From: DASSTY01 sp035760645
GTDB taxonomy: Bacteria; Gemmatimonadota; Gemmatimonadetes; Gemmatimonadales; GWC2-71-9
Assembly: GCA_035760645.1 (NCBI GenBank)
Contig: DASTSO010000119.1
Location: 47,033-111,032 of the forward strand
Length of the DNA stretch: 64,000 bases
Direction: 5' to 3'
Shown here: positions 33,258 to 42,467 of the stretch, piece by piece
Layout of the letters: each line of letters opens with the position of its first letter
Position numbering within the stretch: position 1 is the first letter of the stretch
The notes under the pieces: model-generated
The model's database searches: none
The model's input: only the letters and a program-made list of their open reading frames with translations
What the model was told of the DNA's origin: nothing
Translations under genes and position numbers: made by a program

Positions 33258-34682
33258 GTGAGCAACGAGCTGAACGAGTCGGCCTTCGACCGATTCGCGA
33301 TGCAGGTGGCACGGGGGTGGAGCCGGCGGAACATGCTGCGGCTCCTCGGCGGCGGCGTGGTCGGCGGCCTCGTCCTCGGCCTCGCCGGATGCGGCTCCGA
33401 CAAGACGGGGCCGAACGACGGCGACGGCGGGGACGGGGGCGACGGCGGCGACGGCGGCGACCCGGGCGACGGGGACGATCCCTATCCGACCTTCGAGTGC
33501 GCCGACCCGGCGACCGACGTGGTCACCGCCGCCTCGCTCGCCGCGGCGCGCACGGCCATCGAGACGCAGGCACCGGTCAAGTGGAACGGCATCCTGCGCC
33601 TCGACGTCAAGCTGAGCCCGGGCGGCTGCGTGCGCTACGAGCGGCTCACGACCGGCACGCCCGGTGTCGACTTCGCCGTCGAGACGCTCTACTCGAACAA
33701 CACGACGCTCGACACCTGGCAGCGGCAGAACGGCGTCACCACGAGCCAGACGTACCGCACGGGCGAGGGCTCGCGCCTGAAGCAGGAGTTCGCGACGGTC
33801 GCCGGCGGTACGAAGGTGGTGACGACCGAGGAGCCGTACTACCTGACCGACCGGCCGACGCGGCGCACGACGCGCACGCCCCTGGGGGCGGACACCGTGC
33901 GCGTCGTCGTCGAGGAGGAGACCGACGGCGGGTTCGTGACGGTGGCGCAGTACGACGAGCCGGCGATCCGCGGCAGCGGCTTCGGCGACGGCGAGGCCGC
34001 GACGGCCCAGGCCCCCTACCGCCGGGCGGGCGTCGTCACGCCGCGGCCCGCGCTGAGCATGCGCGCCGACACCTGCACCGACGCGCAGCGGCAGATGATC
34101 GCCGACCTCATGGCCGACGCCGTGATCCAGGGGACGGACTGCCTCAACAAGCTGGGCCAGCAGGCGCTCTCCGACCGCATGCTGCACGACTTCGTCCGCC
34201 GCAACCGCATCTACAACTGCGTCTCGGGCACGGACTACATCGCCGCGGTGGACACCGGGGCGGGGCCCGACACGCTCGACCTCTACATCAACATCTCGCA
34301 GCTCCCGAACGGCCAGGCCTGGGAGCAGATGAGCACCTTCTTCCACGAGCTGCTGCATCTCTCGGCGGGCGGGCACGACAAGGAGATCGAGGCGCGCTCG
34401 AAGCGCCTGCCGCACGCCGACCAGATCTACGGCTGCGAGATGGCGTGCTTCCAGCCCAATGCGAGCAAGTGCACCTGCGCGGCGTGCGTGAAGACGAACG
34501 TCTGCGACCGTCGCTGCGCCGGCTTCAAGGACTGCACCGCGCCGACCGAGGTCGGGGCGATGTGCGAGGTGAACGCGACGACGCGCACGTGGTACGAGTC
34601 CTCGGTCGAGTGCGAGGCGGGGTGCATCGGCGGTAGCTGCAAGAAGCACTCGCTCGACTGCGACCAGTGCACCTCGAACTGA
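33258..34682 (+). CDS. Cys-rich Tat lipoprotein with HELLH zincin motif
   Basis: Protein of 474 residues, GTG start after GGGGAGGAAG. Signal with twin arginines (SRRNMLRLLGGG) and lipobox LAGC, then an Asp/Gly repeat linker (about 58-77). A large domain (80-320) precedes FFHELLHLSAGGHDKE (His363-His367), a zincin-type site. The C-terminal 80 residues are packed with Cys (KCTCAACVKTNVCDRRC, GCIGGSCKK, CDQC); in all about 19 besides the lipobox Cys. The next gene, overlapping by 16 bases, encodes a thioredoxin-bearing membrane protein likely to handle its disulfides. Peptidase activity is inferred. Confidence 0.75.
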   Translation: MSNELNESAFDRFAMQVARGWSRRNMLRLLGGGVVGGLVLGLAGCGSDKTGPNDGDGGDGGDGGDGGDPGDGDDPYPTFECADPATDVVTAASLAAARTAIETQAPVKWNGILRLDVKLSPGGCVRYERLTTGTPGVDFAVETLYSNNTTLDTWQRQNGVTTSQTYRTGEGSRLKQEFATVAGGTKVVTTEEPYYLTDRPTRRTTRTPLGADTVRVVVEEETDGGFVTVAQYDEPAIRGSGFGDGEAATAQAPYRRAGVVTPRPALSMRADTCTDAQRQMIADLMADAVIQGTDCLNKLGQQALSDRMLHDFVRRNRIYNCVSGTDYIAAVDTGAGPDTLDLYINISQLPNGQAWEQMSTFFHELLHLSAGGHDKEIEARSKRLPHADQIYGCEMACFQPNASKCTCAACVKTNVCDRRCAGFKDCTAPTEVGAMCEVNATTRTWYESSVECEAGCIGGSCKKHSLDCDQCTSN

Positions 34683-36151
34683 TCGCGCGGGTCCTGCTCG
34701 CGGCGACCTTCGCCGTCGCGGGCGGGGCCAAGCTGCGCGACCGTGCGGGCTTCCGCGCGGCGCTCGCCGGCTTCGGCGTGCCCGCGCGGCTGCTCGCCCC
34801 GCTCGCGGCGGTGCTGCCCGTCGTCGAGCTCGCGGCGGCCCTCCTCCTCCTCCTGCCGGCCACGGCGCGCGCGGGTGCGCTCGCGGGCGCCGCGCTTCTC
34901 CTCGGCTTCACCGGCGCGATCGCCTGGAACCTGGCGCGCGGGCGCCGGCCCGACTGCCGCTGCTTCGGCCAGCTCTCGGCGCGGCCCATCGGCGCCCTCA
35001 CGCTCGCGCGGAACGCCGGGCTCCTCGGCCTCGCCGCGCTCGTCGCCGCGGTGGGGCCGGGCGGCGGCCCCGCGCTCGCCATGCCCGGCTCGGCGCCCAC
35101 GAGCGGGTTCGAGCGGCTCGCGCTCGCCACGGCGGTCGTGGGCGGCGCGCTCCTCCTCGCGCTCGCCTGGCTCGCCATGCAGCTCCTCCGGCAGCAGGGC
35201 CGGCTGCTCGCGCGGGTCGCGCTGCTCGAGGGCCGCGTCGCGGCGCTCGCCGCGAGACCCGGCGCGCCGGCGGGCGAGCCGGGCGCGCCGGGGCCCGTGG
35301 CCGCGGGGTCCCTCGCGCCGCGCTTCGCACTGCCGACGCTCGCGGGGGGCGAGGTCTCGCTCGACGGCCTGCTCGCCGCGGGGAAGCCGGTGCTGCTCGC
35401 CTTCGTGGATCCGGCCTGCAAGCCGTGCGGCGCGCTGCTGCCGGAGCTCGTCCGCTGGCGCCGGGAGCACGCCGACCGACTCACCGTCGCCGTCGTCTCG
35501 CGCGGCCCGCTCGAGGCGAACACCGCCAAGCTGGGCGGCCACGACCTGGGCGACGTCCTCCTGCAGCGCGCCGACGAGGTGGCCGACCGCTACGGCGTGA
35601 TGGCGACGCCGGGCGCGGTGCTCGTGCGCGCCGACGGCCGCATCGGTAGCGCGCCGGCGCAGGGCGACGAGATCGCGCGCCTCGTCGCGCGCGTGGCGGC
35701 CGAGCCGCGCCCGCTCGCCGTGGGCGACGCGGTGCCCGAGCTGCGCCTCGCCGACGCCGAGGGCCGCGAGGTGGCGCTCGCCGCGCTCGCCGCGCTCGCC
35801 GCGGACCGCGAGCGGCCGACGGCGCTCCTCTTCTGGAGCTCGGCGTGCGCGCACTGCCAGGCACTGCTCCCGGTGCTCGAGGGATTCGTGGCGCGGCCGC
35901 CCGCCGGCGCGCCGGCGCTCGTGCTGGTGGAGACCGCCGCGCGCGAGGCGGCCGCACGGCCCCCGGCGCTCGACGCGCCCGTGCTCTTCGACGCCTCGGG
36001 CCACGCGCTCCGGCTCTTCGGCGCGCGCGGCACGCCGTCGGCCGCGCTGATCGGCGCCGACGGACGGCTCGCCGTGCCCGTGGCGGGCGGCGGCCGCGGC
36101 GTGGCCGAGCTGCTCGGCCTGGTGCGGGGAGCGCAGTCCCCGGCCGCGTGA
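34667..36151 (+). CDS. MauE/DoxX-type membrane protein with two thioredoxin domains
   Basis: Protein of 494 residues; GTG 34667 overlaps the upstream gene by 16 bases. Residues 1-170: MauE-like membrane part with about four to five helices and an RCFG motif (DCRCFGQL). Residues about 210-345: first thioredoxin/AhpC-like domain with FVDPACKPCG (CxxC). Residues about 350-490: second domain with FWSSACAHCQ (CxxC). It resembles MauE and MauD of the methylamine dehydrogenase maturation system joined in one chain, plus an extra thioredoxin. Likely role: disulfide formation or repair in the Cys-rich lipoprotein. Stop overlaps the next start. Confidence 0.85.
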   Translation: MHLELIARVLLAATFAVAGGAKLRDRAGFRAALAGFGVPARLLAPLAAVLPVVELAAALLLLLPATARAGALAGAALLLGFTGAIAWNLARGRRPDCRCFGQLSARPIGALTLARNAGLLGLAALVAAVGPGGGPALAMPGSAPTSGFERLALATAVVGGALLLALAWLAMQLLRQQGRLLARVALLEGRVAALAARPGAPAGEPGAPGPVAAGSLAPRFALPTLAGGEVSLDGLLAAGKPVLLAFVDPACKPCGALLPELVRWRREHADRLTVAVVSRGPLEANTAKLGGHDLGDVLLQRADEVADRYGVMATPGAVLVRADGRIGSAPAQGDEIARLVARVAAEPRPLAVGDAVPELRLADAEGREVALAALAALAADRERPTALLFWSSACAHCQALLPVLEGFVARPPAGAPALVLVETAAREAAARPPALDAPVLFDASGHALRLFGARGTPSAALIGADGRLAVPVAGGGRGVAELLGLVRGAQSPAA

Positions 36152-37731
36152 AGCGTCCCGCCGCCGCCGTCGTCCTCGCGCTCACCCTGACCGGCATCGC
36201 GCTCGCCGCGGTGCCGGTCGCGCGTTTCTCCCTCGACCGCTTCGGGCTCGCCAAGGAGCTCGTGCTCGTCGCGGGCGCGGCGCTCGCCGCCGCGCTGCGG
36301 CTCGGCGCGGCACGGCGGCTGCGCGCGGATGCGGCCGATGGCCTGCTCGCCGCGACGCTCGCGCTGGCGGCGGTCTCCGCCCTGGGGGCCGAGAGCCCCT
36401 GGCTCGCCGTGCGCGCGCTCGCGCTCCTGGGCGCGGGCATCGCCGCGTTCGAGGCCGCGCGCGGCGCGCGCGCGCTGCTCGCCCCCGTCGCACTCGCGGT
36501 CGTGCTCGCCGCGCTGCCGGCCGTGCTCACCGCCTGGGGCGCGCTGCCCGACTGGGCCGACGGGCGCCGCGCGCCGGCCGGCACCTTCGGCAACCGCAAC
36601 TTCCTCGCGCACCTCCTCGTCGTCGGCCTGCCGGCGCTCGCCCTCGTCACGGCGCGCACCCGGCGCAGGGCGGCCGGGCTCGCGTGGAGCGCGGGACTCG
36701 CGTGCGTGAGCGCGGCCCTCGTCCTCACGCGCACGCGCGCGGCGTGGGTCGCAGGGATCGCAGCCCTCGTCGCCGCGGTGGCCGCGCTCCTCGTGCTCCG
36801 ACGCGCGAACCGCGCGGGACCGGCGAGCATCGTGGCGGGCGCCGGGCGCGTGGCGCTGCCGGTGATCGCGGGCGTCGTGCTCGCGGTGGCGCTGCCGAAC
36901 CGGCTCCGCTGGCACTCGCCCACGCCGTACCGCGACACGCTGCGGCGGCTGGTGGACGCGCGCGAGGGGAGCGGACGGGGGCGGGTGATCCAGGCCCGCA
37001 CGACGCTGCGCCTCGTGGGCGAGCACCCGCTCCTCGGCGTGGGGCCGGGAAACTGGATGGTCGCCTATCCGCGCTACGCGGCGTCGGACGATCCGTCGTA
37101 CGACCCGGGCTCGCCGGTGCCGACCAACCGCGTCGCCAACGCGGACTGGACCGGGCTCGCGGCGGAGCTGGGCGTGCCGGCGCTCGTCGCCCTGGTGGCG
37201 GCGGGGCTCGTGCTGCTGACGGGGGCGGGACGGCGGCTCAGGACCGGCGAGGGGGAGGCCGGTGCGGGGGAGGCCGGCGAGGCGGTGGTCGTGGTCGCGA
37301 CCGTCGCCGCGCTCGCCGTCGCGGGCGCGCTCGACGCGGTGCTGCAGCGGCCGGGGCCGTTGCTCGTCGGCGCCGTGGTGCTCGGCGCGCTCGGTCCGCG
37401 CACCCGGGCGCGCGTCGAGTGGCGCCTGCCGCGGTCCGTGGCCGCGGTGCTCGCCGCGCTCGTGCTCGCCGCGGGACTCGGCGCGGCCTCGCTCGTCGCG
37501 CGCTCGATCGCGGCGGGCGCGATCTACGCCACCGACCGCCGCGCGCCCGCCCTCGAGCGCGCGGCCGACGTCGCGCCCGCGGAGTACCGGCTGCAGTACC
37601 TCGCCGCGCAGTACTGGACCTACCAGGGCGACTGCGCCCGCGCCGAGCGCTTCGTCGCGCGGGCGCGCGGGCTCCTGCCCTCGGCGCCGGCGCTGGGGAT
37701 GCTGGAAGAGCGGTGTGCAGGGCGGCCGTGA
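36148..37731 (+). CDS. O-antigen ligase-like membrane protein
   Basis: Protein of 527 residues; GTG 36148 overlaps the preceding stop (GTGA). About ten to twelve membrane helices; TFGNRNFLAHLLVVGLPAL and the large periplasmic loop with RLVGEHPLLGVGPGNWMVAYPRYA are Wzy/WaaL-type signatures (loop Arg, GVGPGN). C-terminal 80 residues form a short helical TPR-like repeat (EYRLQYLAAQYWTYQGDC). These enzymes join glycans to lipid A, polymers or proteins. Its tight coupling to the two redox genes suggests it could glycosylate the secreted lipoprotein, but this is speculation. Confidence 0.8.
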   Translation: MKRPAAAVVLALTLTGIALAAVPVARFSLDRFGLAKELVLVAGAALAAALRLGAARRLRADAADGLLAATLALAAVSALGAESPWLAVRALALLGAGIAAFEAARGARALLAPVALAVVLAALPAVLTAWGALPDWADGRRAPAGTFGNRNFLAHLLVVGLPALALVTARTRRRAAGLAWSAGLACVSAALVLTRTRAAWVAGIAALVAAVAALLVLRRANRAGPASIVAGAGRVALPVIAGVVLAVALPNRLRWHSPTPYRDTLRRLVDAREGSGRGRVIQARTTLRLVGEHPLLGVGPGNWMVAYPRYAASDDPSYDPGSPVPTNRVANADWTGLAAELGVPALVALVAAGLVLLTGAGRRLRTGEGEAGAGEAGEAVVVVATVAALAVAGALDAVLQRPGPLLVGAVVLGALGPRTRARVEWRLPRSVAAVLAALVLAAGLGAASLVARSIAAGAIYATDRRAPALERAADVAPAEYRLQYLAAQYWTYQGDCARAERFVARARGLLPSAPALGMLEERCAGRP

Positions 37732-37751
37732 GGCCGCCCCGTTCCTCACGT

Positions 37752-38111
37752 CTACGCCGCGTGGGCCATCCGCTCGCAGGTCGCCACGCACCGGCGGCAG
37801 GCCGCGACGCACGCCTGCATCGCCGGATCGTTGCCCAGCTGCTCGCAGCTCTCGGCGCAGCGCCGGCAGACCTCGGCGCAGAGGCCGCACGTCTGGTGAT
37901 GCAGCTCCGAGCCGCGGAGGAGGAAGTGGGCGCAGGTCTGGCACATCTCGACGCAGTCGGCCATGAGCCGGATGTGGTCCGGCGCGGCGTGCCTGCCGCC
38001 CTGCGCGAGGCAGTAGCCGATCGTGCGGATGCAGGTGGCGTGGCAGGCGAGGCAGGCGTCGATGCACTCCTGCATCTCGGCGCTGGCGCGGTGGACGTGG
38101 GCCGTGGTCAT
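37752..38111 (-). CDS. Four-helix-bundle copper storage protein (Csp-like)
   Basis: Protein of 119 residues with 17 Cys arranged as repeated CxxxC steps along helices (ECIDACLACHATC, DCVEMCQTC, CGLCAEVCRRCAESC, ACVAACRRCVATC). This is the Csp1/Csp3 pattern in which Cys line a four-helix bundle and bind many Cu(I). No signal peptide, so a cytosolic Csp3-like protein. AGGTGA site upstream. Monocistronic; the copper link may connect it with the Met/His YtkA proteins 7 kb away. Confidence 0.85.
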   Translation of the reverse strand: MTTAHVHRASAEMQECIDACLACHATCIRTIGYCLAQGGRHAAPDHIRLMADCVEMCQTCAHFLLRGSELHHQTCGLCAEVCRRCAESCEQLGNDPAMQACVAACRRCVATCERMAHAA

Positions 38112-38244
38112 GGGGTCACCTCGGGGAAGAAGTCGGGCCGTTCTTCTGGGAACGGACCCGGGGCCGGCGCCTCGCGCAGCGGCGCCGCGCGTGAGTCGGC
38201 TCCTGCCCGAGTCGGCGGCTGGAGGCGGCGCTCGGCGTGAGGCC

Positions 38245-38405
38245 GGCCCCTGAAGGGGCCACTCGGCCTGAGAGCCCTCAAGGGCTCTCCGCGGCGGCCG
38301 CGCTCCGTGCCCGCCCCGAGCGCCGCCCCCCCGCGGCGGAGCGGCGTGCCCGCCGAGAGCCCTTCAGGGGCCTCAGGCCGAGGGGCGGCTTCAGCCGCCG
38401 ACTCA
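38245..38405. repeat. Palindromic intergenic repeat, copy C
   Basis: GGCCCCTGAAGGGGCC (38245-38260), ACTCGGCCTGA, GAGCCCTCAAGGGCTC, centre with CTCCGTGCCC, then GAGAGCCCTTCAGGGGCCTC and a diverged right hairpin GGCGGCTTCAGCCGCC (38384-38399), where compensating changes keep the stem paired. Lies between the start of the Csp gene and the end of the MetC-like gene. Compensatory change supports selection or recent common origin of the hairpin shape. Confidence 0.85.
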
Positions 38406-38450
38406 CCGGGGCCGACTCGCAGCCGCCGAGTCTCGCCGAGGCCGCGCCAG

Positions 38451-39614
38451 CTACCCCAGCCGCTCCAGCGCCTGCGCGAGATCGGCGAGCAGGTCCTCCA
38501 CCCGCTCCAGCCCCACGTTGAAGCGCACCAGCGACTCGCGGCGCTGCGTGGGCGTCGAGCGGGGGATGCCGAACTGCGGCACCACGAGGCTCGTCACCCC
38601 GCCCCAGCTGTAGCCGATCTCGAAGAGCTCGAGCGCGTCCGCGAAGGCGAGGAGCTGCGCCTCGGTATAACGGGGCTGGAAGACGACCGAGAAGATACTG
38701 GTCGAGCCGGTGAAGTCGCGGCACCAGAGCTCGTGGCCGGGGCAGGAGGGGAGCGCGGGATGGAGCACCCGCTCGACCTCGGGCCGCTCGGCGAGCCAGC
38801 GCGCCACGGCGAGCGTCGAGCGCTCGAGCGCGGCGAGCCGGACGGCGAGCGTCTGGAGCCCCCGCAGCGCGAGGCTGCACTCGTCGGGCGAGACGCCCAT
38901 GCCGAGGAACTGGAGCGTGTCGCCGAGCCGCTCGACGAGCGCCGTGTCGCGCGCCGTGACCGAGCCCAGCAACACGTCGCTGTGCCCGCCGACGTACTTG
39001 GTGAGCGCCTGCATCGTGACGTCCACCCCGTGGGCGAAGGCGTCGAAGTAGACGCCGGCCGCATAGGTGTTGTCGAGCGCGACGAGCGCGCCGCGCGCGT
39101 GCGCCGCCGTGGCGATCGCCGGGACGTCCTGCACCTCCATCGTCACCGAGCCCGGGCTCTCGCACCAGACGAGCGTCGTGGTGTCGCGGATGAGGCCGGC
39201 GATCTCCGCGCCGATCGTCGGCGGGTAGAACTCCGCCTCGACGCCGAAGCGCGCGAGCACGCCGGTGGCGAGTCCGCGGTTCGGGCCATAGGCGCTGTCG
39301 GGGACGAGGACGTGGTCGCCCGCCTTGGTGAGGGCGAGATAGATGAGCGCGATCGCGCCCTGGCCGCCGGGGGTGAGGAAGGTGTGGCGCCCGCCCTCGA
39401 GCTCCGCGAGCCGCGCCGCGAGCTCGAGCGACGTCGGCGTGCCGAAGAGGCCGTAGGTGTAGCCGACCTCGTGCTGGCGCCAGTCGTCGGTGGCCGCGGC
39501 GGCGTTCGGGAAGAGCGTCGTCGAGCCGCGATAGACGGGGGTCGCGAGCGAGCGGTAGCCCTCGGGGACGCGGGCGTCGGTGTGGATGAGCTTCGTCTGC
39601 CAGGAGCGGTCCAT
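38451..39614 (-). CDS. metC: Cystathionine beta-lyase-like PLP enzyme
   Basis: Protein of 387 residues of the Cys/Met-metabolism PLP family. TPVYRGSTTLF near the N-terminus, TYGLFGTPTSLELAARLAELEGG, PDSAYGPNRGL, ESPGSVTMEVQDV, DNTYAAG and the Schiff-base lysine in TKYVGGHSDVLLGSV (about residue 207). YGxFGTPT with GPNR is typical of MetC over MetB. It cleaves cystathionine to homocysteine, pyruvate and ammonia. Ends just after repeat C; 23 bp after the upstream membrane-protein gene, possibly one transcript. Confidence 0.8.
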   Translation of the reverse strand: MDRSWQTKLIHTDARVPEGYRSLATPVYRGSTTLFPNAAAATDDWRQHEVGYTYGLFGTPTSLELAARLAELEGGRHTFLTPGGQGAIALIYLALTKAGDHVLVPDSAYGPNRGLATGVLARFGVEAEFYPPTIGAEIAGLIRDTTTLVWCESPGSVTMEVQDVPAIATAAHARGALVALDNTYAAGVYFDAFAHGVDVTMQALTKYVGGHSDVLLGSVTARDTALVERLGDTLQFLGMGVSPDECSLALRGLQTLAVRLAALERSTLAVARWLAERPEVERVLHPALPSCPGHELWCRDFTGSTSIFSVVFQPRYTEAQLLAFADALELFEIGYSWGGVTSLVVPQFGIPRSTPTQRRESLVRFNVGLERVEDLLADLAQALERLG

Positions 39615-39637
39615 CGGGGCCTCGGGCGGGGTGCGCG

Positions 39638-40240
39638 TCAGCTCGGATTCGGCGTCGCCGGGGCCGGGGCCGGCGTCGCGCCGGGCGGCACCACCGAGCT
39701 CGGGGTGCGCAGCTCGGGGTGGCGGATCTGGCCACCGAGCAGCGCGGCGTAGGCGAACAGGTAGAAGGCGACGATGAGGCAGACCATCACGACGAGCGGC
39801 CAGGCGCCGCGGCCCTGCGCCGCGGGCGAGGGCTCGACCACCACGGCGTCCACCGCGACGGCGTCGGGCCGGGCGTCGGGGCCGGCGACGGGGACCGTCC
39901 GGTGCTCCTCGCGCCGGCGCGTGGCCCAGAGCGCCACCAGGGCGACGGCGCCGGTGACGAGGACGAAGATGAAGCCGCGCTCGCCGCTCTCCTCGTGCTC
40001 GTGCATGAGGCGCCGCGGGGCGCTCGGGTCGAAGGCGCGCAGCTGATCCTCGGCGGGCTCGCCGGTGAGGTAGACGGGAATCGTCGCCAGCGCGAGGAGC
40101 ACGGCGAGCCAGAGCCCCAGGCGCATCCCCTCGCGCGAGCGGCGCACCCAGGCCCACAGGAGCACCAGCAGAATGAAGACCGAGCCGAAGAGCGGAAGGT
40201 GGTTGAGCATCAGGTGCAGGTGCAGCGGACTGAGATCCAT
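39638..40240 (-). CDS. Small membrane protein of unknown function
   Basis: Protein of 200 residues, four hydrophobic helices (about 15-32, 40-57, 92-108, 150-172). The opening MDLSPLHLHLMLNHLPLFG and RRLMHEHEESGE place conserved His residues near the membrane, as in proteins thought to bind haem or metal. A Pro/Ala-rich tail ends the chain. No named family. Likely co-transcribed with the MetC-like gene downstream. Confidence 0.65.
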   Translation of the reverse strand: MDLSPLHLHLMLNHLPLFGSVFILLVLLWAWVRRSREGMRLGLWLAVLLALATIPVYLTGEPAEDQLRAFDPSAPRRLMHEHEESGERGFIFVLVTGAVALVALWATRRREEHRTVPVAGPDARPDAVAVDAVVVEPSPAAQGRGAWPLVVMVCLIVAFYLFAYAALLGGQIRHPELRTPSSVVPPGATPAPAPATPNPS

Positions 40241-40381
40241 GCGGCCTCCGGATGCGTCGTGCCGAGAGTGGGCGGGCGCGTGTGGCCCGCCGGCGGCGCG
40301 CGCCGGCGATGCACACCGATGCAGCGAAGATATCCCGGCCCCGATATGTTGCGATAGCACCCGGGACGCGTGGGAGGACGC

Positions 40382-41716
40382 ATGGCCGAATCGGGGCCCA
40401 CCCCCGCCGACGCAGTCGCCGAGCGGGCCGCGCGCCGCGCCCGCCCGGGGCTGCTGCGCGCGCTCCGGCACCCCAACTACCGCCTCTTCTTCAGCGGGCA
40501 GCTCGTCTCGCTGATCGGCACCTGGATCACCCGCATCGCCACGAGCTGGCTCGTCTACCGGCTCACCGGCTCCGACCTCCTGCTCGGCGTCGTCGGCTTC
40601 TGCGGCCTGATCCCGACCCTCGTCCTGGGGCCCGTGGCGGGCGTCTTCGTGGACCGGTGGAACCGCCACCGGGTGCTCGTCGGGACCCAGGTGCTCTCGA
40701 TGCTGCAGTCGCTGGCGCTCGCGGTGCTCACCCTCACGCACCGGATCACCGTCGCCGACATCCTCGTGCTGCAGGTCTTCCAGGGGCTCATCAACGCCTT
40801 CGACACGCCGGCCCGCCAGGCGTTCGTCGTCACCATGATCGAGGACCGGGCCGACCTGCCCAACGCCATCGCGCTCAACAGCTCGATGTTCAACGCGAGC
40901 CGCATCGCGGGCCCCGCGCTCGGCGGCGTGATCATCGCCGCGGTGGGCGAGGGGTGGTGCTTCATGATCGACGCGATCTCCTACCTGGCCGTGATCGCCT
41001 CGCTCCTCCTGATGCGGCTGCCCGACCTCACCCCCGCGCGGCGCGAGAGCCGCGTGCTCGAGGAGTTGCGCGAGGGCTACCGCTACGTGAGCGGCTTCAC
41101 GCCGATCCGCTCGGTGCTCCTCCTGCTCGCGCTGGTGAGCATGGCGAGCATGCCCTACGTGACGCTCATGCCCGCGATCGCGACCGAGACGCTGCACGGC
41201 GGCGCCAACACGCTGGGCTGCCTGATGGCGGCCTCGGGCGTCGGCGCGCTCGTCGGCGCGCTCTATCTCGCCTCGCGCGCCTCGGTGCTGGGCCTCGGGC
41301 GCGCCATCGCGGTGGCGAACCTCGTCTTCGGCCTCGCCCTGGGCGCCTTCGCCCTCTCGCGCGCGCTCTGGCTCTCGCTGCTCGTCCTGCCGGTCGTGGG
41401 GGCCGGGTTCATGATCGCCACGGCCTCGACCAACACGATCGTGCAGACGATCGTGAGCGAGGAGATCCGCGGGCGGGTGATGGCCTTCTACGCCGTCGCC
41501 TTCCTCGGCACCGCCCCGATCGGCAGCCTCCTCGCCGGCGTCATCGCCGAGCGCATCGGCGCGCCGGCGACGATCTTCCTGGGCGGCGGCGTCTGCGTGG
41601 CGGGGGCGGGGTGGTTCGCGCTCCGCCTGCCGCATCTGCGGCGGCTGGTGCGGCCGATCTACGTCGAGCGCGGGATCCTGCCGGCCGCGGAGGCGGAAGC
41701 GCGTGCGGGGCTCTGA
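40382..41716 (+). CDS. MFS transporter, EntS/enterobactin-exporter-like
   Basis: Protein of 444 residues with 12 predicted helices; ATG 40382 has GGAGG 4-5 bases upstream. RHPNYRLFFSGQLVSLIGTWITRIATSWLVYRLT (read in two parts: HPNYRLFFSGQLVS and GTWITRIATSWLVYRLT) and AGVFVDRWNRHRVLV are typical of the MFS_3 drug/siderophore exporter group. Substrate unknown. A TATGTTGC box at 40345-40352 is the likely promoter. Followed after one base by a small membrane protein gene. Confidence 0.85.
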   Translation: MAESGPTPADAVAERAARRARPGLLRALRHPNYRLFFSGQLVSLIGTWITRIATSWLVYRLTGSDLLLGVVGFCGLIPTLVLGPVAGVFVDRWNRHRVLVGTQVLSMLQSLALAVLTLTHRITVADILVLQVFQGLINAFDTPARQAFVVTMIEDRADLPNAIALNSSMFNASRIAGPALGGVIIAAVGEGWCFMIDAISYLAVIASLLLMRLPDLTPARRESRVLEELREGYRYVSGFTPIRSVLLLLALVSMASMPYVTLMPAIATETLHGGANTLGCLMAASGVGALVGALYLASRASVLGLGRAIAVANLVFGLALGAFALSRALWLSLLVLPVVGAGFMIATASTNTIVQTIVSEEIRGRVMAFYAVAFLGTAPIGSLLAGVIAERIGAPATIFLGGGVCVAGAGWFALRLPHLRRLVRPIYVERGILPAAEAEARAGL

Positions 41717-41717
41717 G

Positions 41718-42095
41718 ATGTCTGCGAAAGTGCGTCGCGAGCCGCCGAACGGCGGCAGTCTCCCCTCGGCGATCAACTGGATGGGCGGCCTCGCGCTGCT
41801 CCTCTTCTGGCTGCCGGTGGCGGGGCCGTTCCTCGCCGGGCTCGTCGGCGGGCGGATCGCGGGGACGGTGACGCGCGCGGTGGTCGCGGTCTTCCTCCCC
41901 GCCATCCTCACCGGCGTGCTCGTCGCCGCGGGCGTCACCTACCTCGCCGATGCCTTCTGGGGCGTGCTCGCCGGGCTCGGTGGCGTCGCGCTCTCGCTGC
42001 TCAACGTGGGGCCGCTGTTCGTCGGCGCGGTCGTCGGCGGGCTCGTCGCCCAGGCGACGGGACGGGCGCGGTGGCGGCGACCCGGGGCGGGCTGA
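41718..42095 (+). CDS. Small hydrophobic membrane protein
   Basis: Protein of 125 residues; ATG begins 2 bp after the transporter stop. Four hydrophobic segments with many glycines (INWMGGLALLLFWLPVAGPF, FLAGLVGGRIAG) resemble DUF5518-type proteins. No function known. Same transcript as the MFS gene, ending at a 20-bp perfect hairpin. Confidence 0.7.
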   Translation: MSAKVRREPPNGGSLPSAINWMGGLALLLFWLPVAGPFLAGLVGGRIAGTVTRAVVAVFLPAILTGVLVAAGVTYLADAFWGVLAGLGGVALSLLNVGPLFVGAVVGGLVAQATGRARWRRPGAG

Positions 42096-42099
42096 AGCG

Positions 42100-42141
42100 C
42101 GACGGCCCGGCGTGCCGCACCTGCGGCACGCCGGGCCGTCG
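42100..42141 (+). terminator. Very long perfect terminator hairpin
   Basis: 42100-42119 pairs perfectly with 42122-42141 (20 bp, starts CGACGGCCCGGCG), two-base loop, followed by TTCCCCC. Ends the MFS operon; could also form a DNA cruciform. Confidence 0.75.
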
Positions 42142-42467
42142 TTCCCCCACACGGGACGGCGCGCCGGGGCTCCCCCGCGCCCTCGGCCGCGCCCGCCGCC
42201 CGCGCCGCTCGCCGGCGGCGGGCCTCGGTGGTGCCGCCCGCCGCGGCCGCGCCCGCGAGGCGCTCTGCCGTCGCGCCGGGGGAGGGCAGACGCCGTGCCA
42301 GGGCAGGGGGCGCCGCACTGTCGCCACCGGAGCGGCCCGGGCGGGCGCACGACGGCGAGTGCGGCCCCAGTGGCGGCACGCTGCCGCATGGGTGGACGCG
42401 GCCGGGCCGCGCCGCGAGCGCGCGGCTGCACGCAGCGGGCTGCGCGGCGCGGACTATCTTTCGAGCC
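42142..42467. other. Intergenic region, 326 bp, with promoter box
   Basis: No gene supported. TATCTTTC at 42455-42462 lies only 5 bp before ATG 42468, and there is no Shine-Dalgarno, suggesting that the AlaX gene is transcribed without a leader. Confidence 0.4.
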
